64,000 nt of DNA, taken from Rs1 sp038900335 (lineage in GTDB: Bacteria > Pseudomonadota > Gammaproteobacteria > Pseudomonadales > Balneatricaceae). Position numbers and translations under genes: made by a program. The notes under the pieces were generated by a model. The model was not told the DNA's origin. It searched no databases and was given only the letters and a program-made list of their open reading frames with translations. This document shows positions 54,460 through 63,565 of this stretch, piece after piece. The DNA lies in the NCBI GenBank assembly GCA_038900335.1, contig JBBMRB010000009.1:1-64000 (forward strand), written 5' to 3'. The first letter of the stretch is position 1. Every line of letters begins with the position of its first letter.

Positions 54460-55757
54460 TATGCTATATCTCCTGTAATTGCTGGCTGTGTTGTCGATGC
54501 CCAACTTAACCAGATAGCTGCTGTCCATGAAAATGAATCTCCGCCACAGCCTTGTCCATCAATTGCTGAAAAGTATTCAGCAAAGCCTTTCTCACTAATG
54601 AGTTGTTGGGTGTCTAGGCGTATTTTTTCAGCGAGTGCATACTCTTTTTGCTCTGTTAAGCCGACACCTATCAGGTAATTGACAATTGACCACACGGGGC
54701 CTCGCCAATAGCGAAGAGAGTCAAATTTTTGATGAAACGGATCAAAACTTGGTACCATATAGTTAACTTTGCTGCTCCATTTAGTGATCAAATCTAGCTG
54801 TGCCTGCTTTTGTAAGGGGGAGCCAACGCCTGCGTATAAGCACAGGAAACTAGCGGCAGTGACATCATCAGATAGCCTGTTACTGCGGGCATCAAGTGTA
54901 CAATATGCCATTGCCTCTTTGTTCCATAATGTCTCAAAGCCCTGCTCAAGACGTGCTATACGTTGTGCTATAACAGCGCCTTGCTCGCTATAATTGAGAG
55001 ATAAAGCCAGTTGGTATAAATCCTTTTCAGCGCGAATTAAAATGGCATTGATACCGACGTCCGCTACCCAAAAAGGTGTAGTTTTTGCTATTTTTATTGG
55101 ATCCCACTGACAGCTGACACTGTGTTGCACTAATGCGATATAGCAATCGTAATCATACTTTGTCGGGCGCATTAGCTTGTTGACATGATCTGTGTCATTG
55201 CGATGGTATTCGCCGACTTCGCTGGTATCAATCATGGGATATACGGCGTCCCAATCCGGCAGGTTATCGCGGCCTGACTCCCAGGGGTGAGTTATTTTAA
55301 CCACACCCGATTGCTCGATGTCTCTGGCATCGTGCCACCATTGGTGAAAGGCATTGAGCTGGGTAAACGCACGTTGTGCGCGATTAAGATACTGGCTTTG
55401 ATCTTGCTCATCGCACCAAAGTTTATAAATAATGCTCGCAGCCACTGGTGGCTGGCTAATACCCGTAGCAGAAATAGGACCATGGCTATCTGCTTGCCAA
55501 ACACTTGGGCCCGGGTAGTAGCTGGGCTCTTCTTTGCGAAAGATAATGTGCGGGATCATGCCATTGTGCCACTGCGCTGCAAGTAGTGTCTCAATTTCTC
55601 GCCACGCTCTATCGTTATCAAATTGTTGAAAGCCCAGGGCGACGAAAGCAGAGTCCCAATTCCACTGGTAAGGGTAGAGCCCTTTAGTGGGGATGGTATA
55701 GCCACCCATATCGTTATCCGCGATGATTTTTTTGGCTTTATTATCTAGATCGTTCAA
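54459..55757 (-). CDS. GH63/MGH1-like glycoside hydrolase (mannosyl-/glucosylglycerate hydrolase type)
   Basis: 432 residues without a signal peptide, so the enzyme is cytoplasmic. The (alpha/alpha)6 barrel landmarks of MGH1-like GH63 enzymes are visible: GLYPYQWNWDSAF (about 26-38), HPWESGRDNLPDWD (about 166-179), DSLRYWRGPVWSIVNYLI (about 347-364) and GGDSFSWTAAIWL near the end. The length is close to Thermus mannosylglycerate hydrolase and mycobacterial glucosylglycerate hydrolase. It lies between the permease and ATPase genes of a LacI-controlled ABC importer. Likely role: splitting an imported glycosylated osmolyte into a sugar and an acid or polyol. The exact substrate is inferred, and trehalase-like activity is not excluded. 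Confidence 0.82.
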   Translation of the reverse strand: MNDLDNKAKKIIADNDMGGYTIPTKGLYPYQWNWDSAFVALGFQQFDNDRAWREIETLLAAQWHNGMIPHIIFRKEEPSYYPGPSVWQADSHGPISATGISQPPVAASIIYKLWCDEQDQSQYLNRAQRAFTQLNAFHQWWHDARDIEQSGVVKITHPWESGRDNLPDWDAVYPMIDTSEVGEYHRNDTDHVNKLMRPTKYDYDCYIALVQHSVSCQWDPIKIAKTTPFWVADVGINAILIRAEKDLYQLALSLNYSEQGAVIAQRIARLEQGFETLWNKEAMAYCTLDARSNRLSDDVTAASFLCLYAGVGSPLQKQAQLDLITKWSSKVNYMVPSFDPFHQKFDSLRYWRGPVWSIVNYLIGVGLTEQKEYALAEKIRLDTQQLISEKGFAEYFSAIDGQGCGGDSFSWTAAIWLSWASTTQPAITGDIA

Positions 55758-55766
55758 TTTCGTCTC

Positions 55767-56981
55767 CTAACCTTTTACGCTGCCGGCAGTGAGTCCTGCG
55801 ACAAGATACTTTTCAAACCAGAGGAATATAAATAATACGGGTACGGTAACAATGACGGCCCCGGCCATTAAGTGTTGTCTGGGAACTTCAGATGAGTTGA
55901 GTGACACTACCCCACGCGATAGCGTATAGATGTCAGGGTCATCGAGAAACATGAAAGCGAACAGGAACTCATTCCAAGCGATCATGAAAATATAGAGTGA
56001 CACTGAGGCAATGGCAGGCAAACTCAATGGCAATGTAATTCGCCAAATGACGCCTAAGCGCGAACTGCCATCCATTAAGCCCGCTTCTTCTAGCTCAGGT
56101 GGTAAACCGCGAAAGTAGCCTTGCAACATATAAAGGGCTACTGGGATAGTGGTCGCTGGGTAGACAATTAATAACCCGATCAAACTATTGCGTAAGCCTA
56201 ATTGGCTGAATACAGCATACAGCGGGATCACTAAGACGATCGCTGGCACCATGTAAATCAGTAAGATTGAGCGAGAAAACACTAACCTGCCTGGAAACTG
56301 TAATCTAGAGACCGCATAAGCCCCTGGAATAGAGGCAAATAGGGTAATGATAACGGTCAATACAGAAACAATCGTCGATATTAAAATATATTGGCCAAAA
56401 TTATATTGGCTAAATAACTCAATATAAGATGAGAACAGTGTGACTAAGTTCTGGGTCAAATCAATTGAATAATCCAATGGGTTTTCAAGTAGCGCAGATT
56501 GTTTCTTAAAACTGGTCATAACCATGGTGTAGAAAGGTAATATGACGATAGATGCAAAAAAGACCATACCTAAACCACGTAGCACCTTTATCAATACATT
56601 CTCATATTGCAGCCTACTCATTTTCGCCAGCGGTACTTTGTCTAAACAAACTAGCACAGCGTAAACGGTAATAAAGCCGATAATAACGGCGCAGCTAATC
56701 GCCAGAATCCCTAGGGGTAATCCCAATGGATTACCTGTACTAAAAACGATCCAAAGCCCTGCCAATAATAGTGATGCCAATACTTTGGTGCGAGTGCTGC
56801 GATCGTCAATAAAAAAGCCTAGAGCGCAGATGATAGCTGCTGCGAATATCAGTGGCATAAAATCAAACGAGACGGCCTGCCCAACGGACAGCGTAATCGA
56901 TATGCCAATAATGACACTGCTGATCACCGACCATAAAATGCCGAGTGATATTAGTAATAAAATAGCGTTTAAGATAACCAT
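55767..56981 (-). CDS. ABC transporter permease, MalG type, with N-terminal membrane extension
   Basis: 404 residues. The C-terminal 280 residues are a normal MalG-type permease with six membrane segments and the EAA loop (EEAGLMDGSSRLGVIWRITLP). The first about 120 residues add four predicted membrane segments not present in MalG (about 296 residues). The gene abuts the other permease (stop and start share bases near 56981). The extension could be a fused small membrane protein; I know of no role for it. Confidence 0.9.
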   Translation of the reverse strand: MVILNAILLLISLGILWSVISSVIIGISITLSVGQAVSFDFMPLIFAAAIICALGFFIDDRSTRTKVLASLLLAGLWIVFSTGNPLGLPLGILAISCAVIIGFITVYAVLVCLDKVPLAKMSRLQYENVLIKVLRGLGMVFFASIVILPFYTMVMTSFKKQSALLENPLDYSIDLTQNLVTLFSSYIELFSQYNFGQYILISTIVSVLTVIITLFASIPGAYAVSRLQFPGRLVFSRSILLIYMVPAIVLVIPLYAVFSQLGLRNSLIGLLIVYPATTIPVALYMLQGYFRGLPPELEEAGLMDGSSRLGVIWRITLPLSLPAIASVSLYIFMIAWNEFLFAFMFLDDPDIYTLSRGVVSLNSSEVPRQHLMAGAVIVTVPVLFIFLWFEKYLVAGLTAGSVKG

Positions 56982-58294
56982 TACATACCTTCCTCTTTTG
57001 GACTGAAACGGAAATACAAGGTGACAAAAATTGCCAAGACAAAGAAGATAACAACCGCCACGGCGGCTCCTAAGCCTAAGTTAGACAGTGCAAAACCTTG
57101 CTCGTAAACATCGACTGTTAAAGTGCGAGTACCTGAGGCGCCACCGGTGAGCAGGAAAATGTCGTCAAACTTATTAAAGGTCCAAATAAAGCGCAACAAG
57201 AATAAGGTCGATAAAATACCAACCAACTGCGGCATCGAAATATGCCAGAATTTTTGTAATGGAGTCGCTCCATCCATATCGGCAGCTTCATACATATCGC
57301 TAGATAATGACTGGATACGAGCCAGTATAAAGAGGAAAGCTAGAGGGAAATAACGCCAAGCCTCGAATACAATCACTGATGTTAAGGCGAGCGGAAACTG
57401 CCAAGTCATACCTAAAAACTGTAAGTTGACATGCTCGCTGCCAAAGAAGTTGATAGGCTCGTTAATCACGCCATTGACTATCAGGAGCGAGTTAACCGCT
57501 CCTGAGAACGGATCAAACAGGAATACCCAAGTAAATGCGACTGCAATCACAGGCGATACATAAGGGAATAACAACAGCCCGCGCATGATTGTTCTGCCCT
57601 TAAAAGAAGTGTTTAATAATAATGCTGCAAATAAGCCCAACACTAGTGCGCCGCCAGTGCCAAATACAGTGTAGATAAACGAGACCCAGAGGATGTCGTA
57701 GAAATCATCGCGGCTAAAAATCTTTTCAAAGTTAGCGAATGAAAAGTTAAAGCTGGTTAGCGCATTTTCGGCATCACCTGTCAGGGTGTAAGGCAGTTTT
57801 CTAAATGACTCAATCGGGCTGTCTAAATATTGCTGTGAAGCAACTAGCTGTAAAGGTAGTTTTAGCCTTTTTCGCGGTACTAATTCAGCCACTTTACAGG
57901 TTAAATTGTTATTGGTTACTAGGCAGTGCGAATCAATATTCGTGGCTGTTAGGCCCGCTGGGATCTGTAGCGAAAGGATGACATCTTCAACGAGTTTAGT
58001 CGGCGGAATTGAGCGTAGTTGTAACTCTATCGCTAAAGAATCCCCTACTTTTTCTAAGGTGCCAGCGCTTTTGATTTTAAGTACAGGCTTGGCTTGGCGA
58101 AGTTCACTTAAACCAATTTCTTTGGCGCTGACCCAAAAATTAGATAGCACTGGCAGAAGTACCATAATTAAAACAACGAATATGGTGGGGGCGAGCATAA
58201 AGTAAGCTAACTTTTTCTCTCTTTGCGCAATAGGCCCTGTTTTGTTGCGCAGGGCTAACAGTTGCTCTTTGGTATAATTCTTTCTTTCAATCAT
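56981..58294 (-). CDS. ABC transporter permease, MalF/UgpA type, with large periplasmic loop
   Basis: 437 residues from the ATG at 58294 with GAGGGA upstream (the frame also has an ATG 57 bases earlier without one). After TM1 (about 30-55) there is a loop of about 140 residues before TM2, analogous to the MalF P2 loop but of unrelated-looking, strand-rich sequence (SLQIPAGLTATNI...CLVTNNNLTCKVAEL). Six membrane segments and the EAA loop (YEAADMDGATPLQKFWHISMP) follow. It pairs with the MalG-type subunit for import of a sugar-type solute. Confidence 0.92.
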   Translation of the reverse strand: MIERKNYTKEQLLALRNKTGPIAQREKKLAYFMLAPTIFVVLIMVLLPVLSNFWVSAKEIGLSELRQAKPVLKIKSAGTLEKVGDSLAIELQLRSIPPTKLVEDVILSLQIPAGLTATNIDSHCLVTNNNLTCKVAELVPRKRLKLPLQLVASQQYLDSPIESFRKLPYTLTGDAENALTSFNFSFANFEKIFSRDDFYDILWVSFIYTVFGTGGALVLGLFAALLLNTSFKGRTIMRGLLLFPYVSPVIAVAFTWVFLFDPFSGAVNSLLIVNGVINEPINFFGSEHVNLQFLGMTWQFPLALTSVIVFEAWRYFPLAFLFILARIQSLSSDMYEAADMDGATPLQKFWHISMPQLVGILSTLFLLRFIWTFNKFDDIFLLTGGASGTRTLTVDVYEQGFALSNLGLGAAVAVVIFFVLAIFVTLYFRFSPKEEGM

Positions 58295-58370
58295 AGCGTC
58301 CCTCTTGCTATTTGAGTTGCAAAAAATGACTGCAAATAAGCATCTGACCACGTTGTGTGATCACTATCTT

Positions 58371-58396
58371 CGCCAGTACAGATAAATGTACTGGCG
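58371..58396 (-). repeat. Intercistronic hairpin between binding-protein and MalF-type genes
   Basis: CGCCAGTACA and TGTACTGGCG form a perfect 10-bp stem with a 6-nt loop. It lies after the binding-protein stop codon and before the permease start, with no T-run. Like the malE-malF hairpins it may stabilise the upstream mRNA. Confidence 0.55.
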
Positions 58397-58439
58397 CCAT
58401 TAATGATAGCTAGGATGTCGCAGATAATCTGTAACACCC

Positions 58440-59792
58440 TCAAGATTTATAGGCTTTTTTTAGCTCGGCATTGATCTTATCAACCGCTTGTTCAACAGTG
58501 ATGGAATCATCCATAAACTCCCTAATCACTCGGTTAAACACTTTAGAGTTAACGACTTTTGATGCCAGTGCTAGCTGCCCTTCGTTAACGCCCCAGCGCT
58601 GTGCTGTATCAAGACCTGCAACAATTTCTTTAATCATTGATTGCGGATAGAGCTCACCAAGCGGTGCTTTTCTATCGACACCAACCGGTAACTTAGCCCA
58701 GGCATCAGTATATAAAGATGGGTTTTCTTGAGTGCCTCTGCGCACGGGGAATTTACCTTCTGGGGCAATTGAGAGGGTTTTAGTGTAGCCATCACTCATT
58801 GAAAATTTAACGAACTCTTGCGCTTCTTCGGTGCTGGCATCACTGGTAATGCCTAAATAGCGAACATCTGCCCAGGCTGCGCCTTTCGCGTTAGATGGGC
58901 CGGCAAAGTTAGTGACAATTAAAGTCTTATCCGCTAGCTCTCGGCTTTTAGGATCTTGATTGATAGTCGGTGGCGCTGAATCGCGCAGCCCTGCTAACTC
59001 ATCTAAGATGAACGGTGACCAAATAATCATCGCCGCTTTGCCTGAGAAATATAGCTCTCTAGATTGTTTCCAATATAGCTCGCCAGGAGGGCTGGCTTTG
59101 GCAAGTGTTTTATAGAACTCAAATGCTTCACTCGCTTTCTTTTTATCCAGTAGCTTAATGCCATTTTTATCGACAGGGGTGACGCCATTAGCCAGCAGCA
59201 CGTGCTCTAATACTTGGCTCATAAAGCTTTCATCGACCTTGGTCGCCGCCACGAAACCATATAGCTCAGGTGGGTTGTGTAATGCTTTGAGCGCTGTTTG
59301 TAACTTGGCATAAGTTGTCGGAGCTTCTAAGCCTTTTTCGGCAAATAAGTCTTTGCGGTAGACAATCATTTGCGACCAGCCATCAACTGGTACGGCCGCT
59401 GCATAGCCATCAAAATCAGCCATGCGCAAAGGCCCAGGTGAGAATGTGTTGGCACCTAGTGCCTCAATTACTTCCTGGCTGGCATCGCTATCTAAAATCC
59501 CAGCTTGAGCCCAAGGCAGTACATACTGTAGTGGGTGATAGATAATATCTGGCAACTCGCCTGCGGCAAATGCAGCAGTGGTACGTACTCCCAAGTCTTT
59601 TTCAGATACCGGGATTACCTTGACGTTGTGGCCAGAGCTCGCTGTAAACTGTTTCGCTAGCTCTTCTTGTTTTGCTAAACGTTCAGGCTGTTCTTCTATG
59701 GTCCAAAGTGTCAAATCTTCGGCTTGAGCTATGGAAGGGGCGAGTAATGCAACTGTGATGGCAATTGCCGAAAGCGCTTTCGTCTGTTTCAT
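58440..59792 (-). CDS. ABC sugar-type substrate-binding protein
   Basis: 450 residues from the ATG at 59792 with AGAGGA upstream. Signal peptide (MKQTKALSAIAITVALLAPS, cleavage about 24 after AQA). MalE-like solute-binding fold: DLTLWTIEEQPERLAKQEELAKQF, AAFAAGELPDIIYHPLQY and YRKDLFAEKGLEAPTTYAKLQTALKAL. It delivers its ligand to the two permeases encoded next. Codons 4-8 are written as a LacI-type operator (59769-59782), so the coding sequence doubles as a control site. Confidence 0.92.
   Translation of the reverse strand: MKQTKALSAIAITVALLAPSIAQAEDLTLWTIEEQPERLAKQEELAKQFTASSGHNVKVIPVSEKDLGVRTTAAFAAGELPDIIYHPLQYVLPWAQAGILDSDASQEVIEALGANTFSPGPLRMADFDGYAAAVPVDGWSQMIVYRKDLFAEKGLEAPTTYAKLQTALKALHNPPELYGFVAATKVDESFMSQVLEHVLLANGVTPVDKNGIKLLDKKKASEAFEFYKTLAKASPPGELYWKQSRELYFSGKAAMIIWSPFILDELAGLRDSAPPTINQDPKSRELADKTLIVTNFAGPSNAKGAAWADVRYLGITSDASTEEAQEFVKFSMSDGYTKTLSIAPEGKFPVRRGTQENPSLYTDAWAKLPVGVDRKAPLGELYPQSMIKEIVAGLDTAQRWGVNEGQLALASKVVNSKVFNRVIREFMDDSITVEQAVDKINAELKKAYKS
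59769..59782. promoter_or_regulatory. LacI-type operator inside the binding-protein gene
   Basis: CGAAAGCGCTTTCG is a perfect 14-bp palindrome inside codons 4-8 of the binding-protein gene. It is the same core as the operator at 60896-60911, which lies ahead of the regulator gene. The pair suggests that the LacI-family protein represses by roadblock or looping between the two sites, about 1.1 kb apart. Confidence 0.75.
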
Positions 59793-59823
59793 AAAATATC
59801 CTCTACTTGTTGTTATTAGATTT

Positions 59824-60864
59824 TTACCTAAAGTGATTAGGAGGGGGTGCGGTACTGTGACGCTTAATAAAGCGCACAGGCGCAATGCGTTGTAGCTCTG
59901 CAATGTCCGTTGTTTTTAAATGCAACACAAATAGCTCGGCACAAATTGCACCGCTAAGATGTTGTTCAGGTGCCATGGTCGATAGCGGTGGGTTAACATA
60001 AGCGCTCGCTGAAATATCATCATAACCAAGCACTGAAATATCACGACCAGGTTGCAGATTTGCCTGGTATAAACCGCGATAAACACCTAGCGCGAGTTTG
60101 TCTTGAGCGCAGATAACAGCGCTGGTGTTTGGCTGTTCAGATAGTATTTGTTGGATACACTGATAGCCAAAAGCTTCACTGAGAGGACCGCTAAAAATAG
60201 GTTGATTAGGATCGAGGTTGTGTTTAGTTAACCCAGCGTTAAAGCCTGCAAGGCGCAACTTGCTAAAATGGTAGTCATTGGCACCGCCAATATAGGCGAT
60301 ATTTTTATGACCGAGGTTAGCGAGATGATCGATCGCATTTTCCATTGCCTGTTGGTTATCGGCATCGTACCAAGGGTATTGTTGAGCATTGTCACTGCGA
60401 CCATGAGAGACAAAAGGAATGTTGTTCTCCAGCAAAAAATTAATGCGCTCGTCATCTGAACGTGTACGTACCACAATAAAACCATCTACTTTTCTGGTAC
60501 GCCATAAACGTCGATAAACCTCCACTTCTGATTCGTTATTTTGCACAGTCGTTAGCAGGATATCTCGATCAGTTTTAGCAAACTCAGTCGCCGCACCTTC
60601 TAAAAACTTGACGAAAAAAGAGTCGGTAATAGTCGAACTCATGTGCGGTAAAACTAAACCTATGGTGTTGACCACCCCCGTGGCCAAACGCTTAGCGCTG
60701 GCCGATGGGCTGTAATTTAATTGTGCCGCTCTTATTATCACTTTCTCTCTCGTGGCCTTCGCTATATCTGGATAGCCATTTAGTGCACGCGAGACAGTAC
60801 CCGATGTTAGTTTTAAATCAGCGGCTAATTCAGCGAGGGTGATCCCCGTACTTTTTTTACTCAT
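59824..60864 (-). CDS. LacI-family transcriptional regulator
   Basis: 346 residues: helix-turn-helix (about 7-28, ITLAELAADLKLTSGTVSRALNGYPDIAKATREKV) and periplasmic-binding-like effector domain (about 65-335; SHGRSDNAQQYPWYDADN, IGGANDYHFSKLRLAGFNAGL, ISVLGYDDISASAYVNPPLS). It heads the ABC/glycosidase operon and is probably its repressor, relieved by the imported sugar or a product. Its own upstream region carries a 16-bp operator. Confidence 0.94.
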   Translation of the reverse strand: MSKKSTGITLAELAADLKLTSGTVSRALNGYPDIAKATREKVIIRAAQLNYSPSASAKRLATGVVNTIGLVLPHMSSTITDSFFVKFLEGAATEFAKTDRDILLTTVQNNESEVEVYRRLWRTRKVDGFIVVRTRSDDERINFLLENNIPFVSHGRSDNAQQYPWYDADNQQAMENAIDHLANLGHKNIAYIGGANDYHFSKLRLAGFNAGLTKHNLDPNQPIFSGPLSEAFGYQCIQQILSEQPNTSAVICAQDKLALGVYRGLYQANLQPGRDISVLGYDDISASAYVNPPLSTMAPEQHLSGAICAELFVLHLKTTDIAELQRIAPVRFIKRHSTAPPPNHFR

Positions 60865-60895
60865 GAATACTCATTGTTTTGTTATTTTTATTAGA

Positions 60896-60911
60896 CCGAA
60901 AGCGCTTTCGG
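60896..60911. promoter_or_regulatory. LacI-family operator before the regulator gene
   Basis: CCGAAAGCGCTTTCGG is a perfect 16-bp palindrome about 32-47 bp ahead of the regulator ATG (minus strand). Its central CGAAAGCGCTTTCG is repeated exactly at 59769-59782. It fits the LacI/GalR half-site pattern and implies autoregulation. Confidence 0.85.
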
Positions 60912-61154
60912 AACAGGGTAAATAAATCAATAAAATTAAAAGATAATGCAATATTGTCATTTAAAAGTCGGTGCTGTCAATCAACTATAGACAATTAAGA
61001 TATTTTATTACTGCGTTTTTTGTTTGTTTTGTAATCAGTTTTAGTGCGGTTTACTATTTTTATTGATTAAAAACGCGAAGTTAAAGCTAGTTTGTACGAG
61101 CTTATATGCTTTGGTAGTCGATGATTGAATATCGCGAATTTAGGAATTTATCTA

Positions 61155-61191
61155 ATAGTTTTTGGCTATCAAATATATTGATTTAATCAAT
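61155..61191 (+). promoter_or_regulatory. OxyR-type binding site upstream of ahpC
   Basis: ATAG-N7-CTAT-N7-ATTG-N7-CAAT reproduces the four-part OxyR motif (ATAG-N7-CTAT-N7-ATAG-N7-CTAT) with two substitutions and exact 7-bp spacers. A plausible -10, TATTCT (61215-61220), lies downstream with only a weak -35, as expected for an OxyR-activated promoter. The rest of the 400-bp intergenic stretch holds only the LacI operator and AT-rich sequence. Confidence 0.75.
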
Positions 61192-61264
61192 TTTATTTAT
61201 TTTAAGATTTTCTCTATTCTACTCCCATCAACTTAACAACAGTTACTTACTTGGAGAGATACAC

Positions 61265-61834
61265 ATGGCACAGTCAATTATCAACACTAAAGTTTTACCA
61301 TTTAAAGCAAACGCATACCACAACGGTGAATTTGTTGAAGTCACAGAGCAAGATACTTTAGGCAAGTGGGTTGCCTACGTTTTTTACCCAGCTGACTTCA
61401 CTTTTGTCTGCCCTACAGAGTTAGGTGATTTAGCTGAACACTATGCAAAATTACAAGAAATGGGCGTTGAAGTTTATTCAGTATCAACAGATACCCATTT
61501 TACTCATAAAGCTTGGCACGACAGCTCAGAAACAATCAACATGATTACATACCCAATGCTAGCGGACCCTACAGGCAATATTAGCCGTAACTTTGGGGTG
61601 CTGATTGAAGAGGAAGGTTTAGCGCTGCGCGGTACTTTTGTAGCTAACCCTGAAGGCGAAATAAAAATTGCTGAGGTTCACGATTTAGGTATTGGCCGTT
61701 CAGCTAAAGAGCTTGTTCGCAAAATCCAAGCGGCACAATATGTTGCTAGCCACGATGGCGAAGTATGCCCAGCAGCATGGCAGCCAGGTGAAGAGACATT
61801 ATCACCTTCACTAGATCTAGTTGGCAAAATCTAA
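61265..61834 (+). CDS. ahpC: Alkyl hydroperoxide reductase, peroxiredoxin subunit
   Basis: 189 residues, a typical 2-Cys peroxiredoxin. The peroxidatic Cys49 is in FTFVCPTELGDL and the resolving Cys168 in GEVCPAAWQPGEE. It reduces hydrogen peroxide and alkyl hydroperoxides in the cytoplasm and is recycled by AhpF, encoded 85 bp downstream. GGAGAG precedes the ATG. The upstream OxyR-like site fits induction by peroxide. Confidence 0.97.
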   Translation: MAQSIINTKVLPFKANAYHNGEFVEVTEQDTLGKWVAYVFYPADFTFVCPTELGDLAEHYAKLQEMGVEVYSVSTDTHFTHKAWHDSSETINMITYPMLADPTGNISRNFGVLIEEEGLALRGTFVANPEGEIKIAEVHDLGIGRSAKELVRKIQAAQYVASHDGEVCPAAWQPGEETLSPSLDLVGKI

Positions 61835-61919
61835 GCGCTAACAAAACCTTCAAGTGAAGCTGCCTAAGTGTGGCTTCATTTTTATTAAAGCCTAATATTT
61901 AGCAGCACGGGAGACACTT

Positions 61920-63533
61920 ATGATTGATGTTAAAATGCAGCAACAGTTAAAACAGCACTTTGGTAATTTGGTTAACCCATTAGTGCTGGCGTTAAATTTA
62001 GATGATTCAAAAAAATCAAATGAATTAAAAAACTTAGCTGAACAATTAGCGCAGTTATCGAACAAAATAGAGGTTCGCTATATTGATCAGAGCGAGCGCA
62101 AAAAACCTTCACTGGTACTGATACCAGTAAAAGATGGCAGCGAGACAACATCGAGTATTAGTTTTAGCGGTGTGCCATCAGGTCATGAGTTTAGCTCTCT
62201 AATATTAGCTATTTTACAGACAGGTGGGCATCCACCGAGCATCAAAGAAGATGCGCTAAAGCGTATTAAAAGCTTATCGATAGATCAGCCAATTAAATTT
62301 ACTAGCTATATATCATTAAGTTGCCAAACATGTCCGGCCGTTGTGCAAGCGCTTAATGCGCTAGCTATTTTACACCCTAAAATTAGCCATGAAATGGTTG
62401 ATGGCAGTGTCTTCCAAGAGGAAGTGGCAGCGAAAGAGATTATGGCTGTGCCAAGTGTGTTTGCCAATGATGATCTATTTAGCCAAGGCGCCATCAATTT
62501 AGATAAAATCATTGATAAGTTAGACGCTAATAGCGGTGCTAACAAAGCCGCTGAACTATCAGCATTAGAGCCTTACGATGTCATCATCATTGGCGGTGGA
62601 CCAGCGGGGGCGTCAGCAGCTATTTATGCTGCGCGCAAAGGTTTTAGAACAGCGATAGTCGCTGAGCGTTTTGGCGGACAGGTGATGGATACGTTATCTA
62701 TCGAGAACTTCATATCGGTTAGCAGTACTGATGGCCCGCACTTAGTCGCTAATTTAGAACAGCATGTTTTGGATTATGATGTCGATATTATCGAGCAAAG
62801 CGTCACTAAAGTGCTTGATCGCAGTGATGACACGCTAGGTTATAACCAATTATTATTAGGCAATGATGCGATACTTAAAAGCCAATCAGTTATTTTGGCG
62901 ACAGGTGCGCGTTGGAGAGAGCTAAACGTTAGCGGTGAAACTGAGTATCGCAATAAAGGTGTGGCGTATTGTCCACATTGTGATGGCCCTTTATTTAAAG
63001 GTAAAGAAGTGGCGGTAGTCGGTGGCGGAAACTCAGGTATTGAAGCGGCGATTGATTTAGCGGGCATTACCAGCAAAGTCACTGTGCTGGAGTTCTCCGA
63101 TAAGCTAATAGCTGATGAGGTATTGCAGAAAAAAGCCAAATCGATGGCAAATATAGAAATTATCTTAAATGCGCAAACTAACGAAGTGGTCGGCGATACT
63201 AAGAAAGTGACAGCGATTAATTATATTGATCGTGTGAGCGGCGAGCAAAAAAGCATCGCACTAGATGGTATTTTCGTACAGATAGGCCTGGTACCAAATA
63301 CTGGTTTTATACAAGGTGATATTGATTTAACAGCACGCGGTGAGATCATTGTAGATGAGCGTGGTCAAACCTCGATGTCCGGTGTTTTTGCCGCAGGTGA
63401 TGTCACTAACACTCCCTATAAGCAAATCATTATTGCGATGGGCAGTGGCGCGACAGCAGCGCTAGGTGCGTTTGATTATATTATTCGCAACCCATTATTA
63501 AATAAGGCTGAACAAAAGCAAATAGCTGCTTAA
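61920..63533 (+). CDS. ahpF: Alkyl hydroperoxide reductase, flavoprotein subunit
   Basis: 537 residues. N-terminal thioredoxin-like module with Cys135-x2-Cys138 (SCQTCPA), FAD/NADH disulfide-reductase module (IIIGGGPAGASAAIYAARKG at about 223-240) with the redox pair Cys351-x2-Cys354 (YCPHCDG), and NAD motif VVGGGNSGIEAAID. It transfers electrons from NADH to AhpC. It lies in an operon with ahpC and ends at a strong bidirectional terminator. Confidence 0.96.
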   Translation: MIDVKMQQQLKQHFGNLVNPLVLALNLDDSKKSNELKNLAEQLAQLSNKIEVRYIDQSERKKPSLVLIPVKDGSETTSSISFSGVPSGHEFSSLILAILQTGGHPPSIKEDALKRIKSLSIDQPIKFTSYISLSCQTCPAVVQALNALAILHPKISHEMVDGSVFQEEVAAKEIMAVPSVFANDDLFSQGAINLDKIIDKLDANSGANKAAELSALEPYDVIIIGGGPAGASAAIYAARKGFRTAIVAERFGGQVMDTLSIENFISVSSTDGPHLVANLEQHVLDYDVDIIEQSVTKVLDRSDDTLGYNQLLLGNDAILKSQSVILATGARWRELNVSGETEYRNKGVAYCPHCDGPLFKGKEVAVVGGGNSGIEAAIDLAGITSKVTVLEFSDKLIADEVLQKKAKSMANIEIILNAQTNEVVGDTKKVTAINYIDRVSGEQKSIALDGIFVQIGLVPNTGFIQGDIDLTARGEIIVDERGQTSMSGVFAAGDVTNTPYKQIIIAMGSGATAALGAFDYIIRNPLLNKAEQKQIAA

Positions 63534-63565
63534 CTAGCTGACGTTCTTGGCTGTGAGTTACATGA

